A DNA stretch of 64,000 bases from Flavobacterium sp. 90 (GTDB taxonomy: Bacteria > Bacteroidota > Bacteroidia > Flavobacteriales > Flavobacteriaceae): assembly GCF_004339525.1 (NCBI RefSeq), contig NZ_SMGE01000001.1:2232001-2296000 (forward strand), given 5' to 3'. The notes beneath the pieces were generated by a model. It searched no databases. It had not been told where the DNA came from and saw only the letters and a list, made by a program, of their open reading frames with translations. Position numbers and translations under genes: made by a program. The first letter of the stretch is position 1. Each line of letters opens with the position of its first letter. Below, one piece after another: positions 61,601 to 64,000 of the stretch.

Positions 61601-64000
61601 TTCCTGTAACTGCAGCCGGTGATTATAATATCGTGGTTGTAGATGCAAATGGTTGTACAGTAAAAATACCAACGATAAAAGTTACTAATTTACCAAAACC
61701 AGTAGTAACATTTAAAGCAAGTGATGTTAATTGTTACGGAGTTAATAGTGGTAGTATTGATATGACTGTTACTCCTGCAGACTCTGGTTATGCGGTTACT
61801 TATAGTATAGATGGTTTAGCATTTAGCAGTGTTTCTCCAATTACGAATTTAGCACCAGGTGATCATTCAATTATTGTTAAATACACTTATGATAAAATTG
61901 AGTGCGTTGATCCGGCTGTAATTGTTAAAATTAAAGGACCAGATTCAGCTTTAAGTGCCTCTGCAGGTGTTTCTGAATTGGCCGGTTGTGGACAAACAGG
62001 AGTAGAATACCAAGGAAAAGTTAGAATTACAAATCCACAAGGAGGAACTCCGGGATATACTTATAGTTTTGATGGTCAAAAAACATGGATAGCATCAAAC
62101 GAAGCTTATGTTGATCCGGGAACTTATACGTTGTATATTAAAGATAGTAAAGGTTGTATTTATGCAATGCCTGGTATTGTTTTAGATCCTAAACCAACAG
62201 ATCCTACAATTGCACTTGATCCTACAGTTTATAATTGTGATGGAACAGGAAAAACTACTGCAACAGTTACAAATAGTGGTGGTAAAAATTATAGCTATGA
62301 ATACTATATTGATGGTAAACCAAATACACCACTTACAAATAATATATTTAATAATGTTCTATCAGGTCCACATACAATCTCTGTAAAATATAAGTTATTA
62401 GATGCTGCAACTTATAGCAACTTATTACATGAAGATTTTGGAAAAGATACTTTTACCTACACAGATACTGCATCTCCAGATGGATCTTCTCCAGGGATTA
62501 ATGCCGCTTTTTGTTGGGAAAGACAAATAGAGGCTACGAAGTGTAATGGTAATAGATTGTTTGCTAATGGTGAATATACTGTTACGAGTAGTTTACGAAA
62601 TGATCCTTATAGCGGATGGCAGAATCCAATCGACCATACTAGTGGTAGTAGAACGGGTGGTAGATATTTAGCAGTTGATGCAGGTAGTGTAATTCCAAAT
62701 AATGCAGTACTTTATAGAAAAACTATTAAAGATATTATTCCGGGTCAACCAATTCAGGTTAGATTCTTTGCTACCAATTTATTGAAAATTGGTAATACAC
62801 AACCAGATGCTTCTTTGACGGTTGAATTGCAAAATGCTGCTGGAACTGCATTATCATCACAATCTACTGGAAAAATACCTAAGACTAATGGCTGGGTAGA
62901 ATACAACAGATCAATTGATCCGGGAAGTAACACAACTTTAGATTTTGTATTACGATTAGAAATTTCTCAAGTCAACGGAATTGATTTTGCAGTTGATGAT
63001 ATAGAGGTATATCAATTGCCTAAGTCATGTATTACAGAGAAAAAATTCGATTTTAATATCGATACTAATAAAGCTTTTACTGTTCTTGAACCTGTAATCG
63101 AAAACGTTGATTGTAGTGGAGGAAGTACAGGTAAAATAACAATTACAGCTCAAAACTTTAATGGTAGCTTCCTTTATTCTATAGATGGTGGGCTTAATTG
63201 GAGTACTTCAACAACTTCACCTGTTATTATAGATAAGTTAGTTGCTAAAAGTTATTCAGTTATTGTAAAAAGTGATGCAGCAGGAACTTGTTCTAAATCG
63301 TTTACAAAAACAATTACAGAAAACCAACCTGTTACAGTAACAGCAACGGTTAGTACATTGCCAACTTGTACTACTGGAGCAACAATAACAGCTGATGCTA
63401 AAGGAGGCGTAGGACCTTATACATACGCATTAAAATTAGCAGATGGTGTAACTGATGTACCAGGGATGGGATTCAATCATTCAGCAACATTTGCTGGAGT
63501 AGCTACTGGAAGTTATACAGTTTTAGCTCGTGATTCAAAAGGTTGTACATCGGCAATTTCAGCAGTAGTGGTTGTTGACAAACCAACTCCACCGGTTGCA
63601 AGTTTAGATGCTACATCTGATTTATGTTATGATAGTGGCGATAAAGCAACTTTAGTTGTTAAAGCTACAGGTACAGGCATATTAAACTATAGTTTAGATG
63701 GTGGTGCTTTTGATGTCAATAATACTTTTACAAACGTTGGTGTTGGAACTCACACTATTATTGTTAGAGACGGAAACAATTGTACAACTACATTAAGTGG
63801 TATTATAATAAATGATGAGTTAACAGCAAAAGCAAACGTTACTAAAACATTAGATTGTAATACGACAGGTGCAACTATTAAAGTTGATATTACAGGTGGT
63901 AAAGCACCTTTTACATATAAATACAAACTTGGAACAGGAGGAACCTATTCTACAAGTGCAAGCGTTACAGGAAATACATTTAATTTTCCAGCTCCTGGTA
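58696..64000 (+). CDS. sprB: Gliding adhesin SprB, N-terminal part (3' end outside the window)
   Basis: The frame is open from the ATG at 58696 to the window end, about 1,768 codons. A signal peptide covers residues 1-26. An N-terminal globular region follows, then a DUF11 domain at about 393-515 (LRKNVLDKDDNNIN and the VLPNNVIF block). From about 560 onward are tandem SprB-type repeats of roughly 80-100 residues, each with Cys, GG-P-YTY and KGCT/NGCT elements, interrupted at about 1234-1445 by a different domain. SprB is the large mobile surface adhesin that drives gliding and is exported by T9SS. The F. johnsoniae protein is about 6,500 residues, so two thirds or more lies outside. Confidence 0.8.
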   Translation, partial: MKKPTTIFKTLIAVVFLLLSFSSHAQLRKGFTTRYTTSLNGDILVIGNNSLNRDNGKGQRPLDNYDDQGSGSKVNDNFDMKYIDVDNETSFNSSYATLTIPQASKSCFEIVYAALYWSGTYQGTDRSKINQVRLKTPTATAYKALTGSVLWDEGGTGVTTPYGSLPYACFVDITDDVKAAIEGIYTVADVMCSEGKFSPGGNSAGWSIFVIYKDPLLPSKYITSFDGFSIIRSSDPPLDIPISGFRTNPFGNVNVKLAFSALEGDNQLEGDGLQIIGGKPSSVWGAISSLARPITPAVPAGGPIWNPTPAVPAKPNFFNSTITDGDVIMGGRKPSSKNTLGFDAGVVTLDNNVGGVQNSVMQNDETSATLRINTSQDSYFMFFNAMSVEIIAPKIVLRKNVLDKDDNNINTQTVSLDQELRYEIKFKNEGNDDAKNFTITDVLPNNVIFNGTSDILVMDSRITAVYNAATRTIVFTVPDALVTAKGAEYTLKFKVRVVKDCNELVDACSNEIKNTAISKYYGVKNTTPEGFGEGSYSSISSCNVGEPTSTNFLVGIDKCLFSRDVSLCGTAVLKAANGYTTYVWKDKNGVVFGGNNQSVTVDKPGIYTVENSGAVNCKPIKQTFNVIDYLASTNKNPIKGDNIDPATGLAYGCVRDNKPFPKIFLCGLNDKRIIDTQITGATSITWQETKDVTPSTNPDSCPYEGATNWTTIANGPTFTADRAGVFRLVVNYGNNTCVVTYYFNVYQNLLDATAKKQDIVCNTKGSITVTNPLPNTGYVYSLDGTNYQASNIFNNVPKGSYTVNIKQTVLEVGQISACIFKVDVNVEQLDFTTKLDATHPLCTGEKGTITATINNVPGQYKFILRKKGSTVEIQNTGLIDNNRTIFTGVDPGVYQVLMSTANNGCNVIQEIEVFDYRLTATAQVTKTLTACSDGEITVSVTGGTPRPGPPTYYLYYVNGNANFVTNPVIPVTAAGDYNIVVVDANGCTVKIPTIKVTNLPKPVVTFKASDVNCYGVNSGSIDMTVTPADSGYAVTYSIDGLAFSSVSPITNLAPGDHSIIVKYTYDKIECVDPAVIVKIKGPDSALSASAGVSELAGCGQTGVEYQGKVRITNPQGGTPGYTYSFDGQKTWIASNEAYVDPGTYTLYIKDSKGCIYAMPGIVLDPKPTDPTIALDPTVYNCDGTGKTTATVTNSGGKNYSYEYYIDGKPNTPLTNNIFNNVLSGPHTISVKYKLLDAATYSNLLHEDFGKDTFTYTDTASPDGSSPGINAAFCWERQIEATKCNGNRLFANGEYTVTSSLRNDPYSGWQNPIDHTSGSRTGGRYLAVDAGSVIPNNAVLYRKTIKDIIPGQPIQVRFFATNLLKIGNTQPDASLTVELQNAAGTALSSQSTGKIPKTNGWVEYNRSIDPGSNTTLDFVLRLEISQVNGIDFAVDDIEVYQLPKSCITEKKFDFNIDTNKAFTVLEPVIENVDCSGGSTGKITITAQNFNGSFLYSIDGGLNWSTSTTSPVIIDKLVAKSYSVIVKSDAAGTCSKSFTKTITENQPVTVTATVSTLPTCTTGATITADAKGGVGPYTYALKLADGVTDVPGMGFNHSATFAGVATGSYTVLARDSKGCTSAISAVVVVDKPTPPVASLDATSDLCYDSGDKATLVVKATGTGILNYSLDGGAFDVNNTFTNVGVGTHTIIVRDGNNCTTTLSGIIINDELTAKANVTKTLDCNTTGATIKVDITGGKAPFTYKYKLGTGGTYSTSASVTGNTFNFPAPG

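Overview
The window looks like chromosomal DNA from a Flavobacterium (Bacteroidota), probably close to F. johnsoniae. The evidence is low G+C, promoters of the TAnnTTTG type, type IX secretion (T9SS) sorting domains, Bacteroidota-specific families (DUF4175, SPOR proteins with an HU-CCDC81-like N-terminus, GxxExxY) and, at the right end, the start of the gliding-motility sprB locus. Most of the left 49 kb is housekeeping DNA with unusually repeat-rich intergenic regions. No prophage, integrated plasmid, transposase or CRISPR array is visible.

Layout. 1-10.7 kb: a partial membrane protein, a nucleoside-phosphorylase-fold protein, a GH3-family adenylase and a coiled-coil membrane protein (all minus strand), then tatA, a secreted GH8 glycosidase, tex, a DUF1294 protein, rpiB and a DUF2007 protein. 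10.8-18 kb: rnr, a GIN-domain protein, a LysE-type exporter, tRNA-Cys, folB behind a ParE/RelE-like toxin-antitoxin pair, and glnS. 18-19.2 kb: three diverged tandem copies of an approximately 320-bp non-coding unit. 19.2-28.5 kb: small envelope-stress proteins, a stomatin-like protein, gltX, a large DUF4175 protein and ybeY. 28.47-29.15 kb: ten parS-like sites, the first inside the ybeY 3' end, directly upstream of mnmG. 31.5-45.3 kb: an acetyltransferase, a methyltransferase, an OmpH-like lipoprotein, a Pif1-type helicase, two tandem paralogous secreted proteins, a SPOR protein, dprA, trpS, a GxxExxY protein, a 148-bp tandem array and plsC. 45.8-49.2 kb: recA, an acyl-CoA thioesterase, a DoxX protein and holB. 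49.6-64 kb: a co-directional operon of secreted proteins that I identify as the sprB gliding locus. It runs from three secreted proteins through sprC and sprD into the first 1,768 codons of sprB, which leaves the window.

How parts work together. TatA, a T9SS-sorted glycosidase, SprC (with a T9SS type-B-like C-terminus), SprD (PorP/SprF-like) and SprB belong to the export and surface machinery of a gliding bacterium. SprB is the moving surface adhesin; SprC and SprD support it. Gene order and size fit the seven-gene, roughly 29-kb sprB operon described for F. johnsoniae. The parS cluster at mnmG, a DnaA-box-like AT-rich gap at 9.8-10.4 kb and the strand switch around 10.5 kb together suggest that this window may lie near the replication origin. 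That is an inference to be tested by GC skew or marker-frequency data.

The best candidates for something under-described are the triple non-coding unit at 18.05-18.96 kb, the dense parS array that supplies the last codons of ybeY, the nested palindromic element at 36.9-37.1 kb, the higher-order 148-bp array at 43.9-44.46 kb and the SprD fusion architecture. Functions stated from family membership are not proven by the sequence alone.
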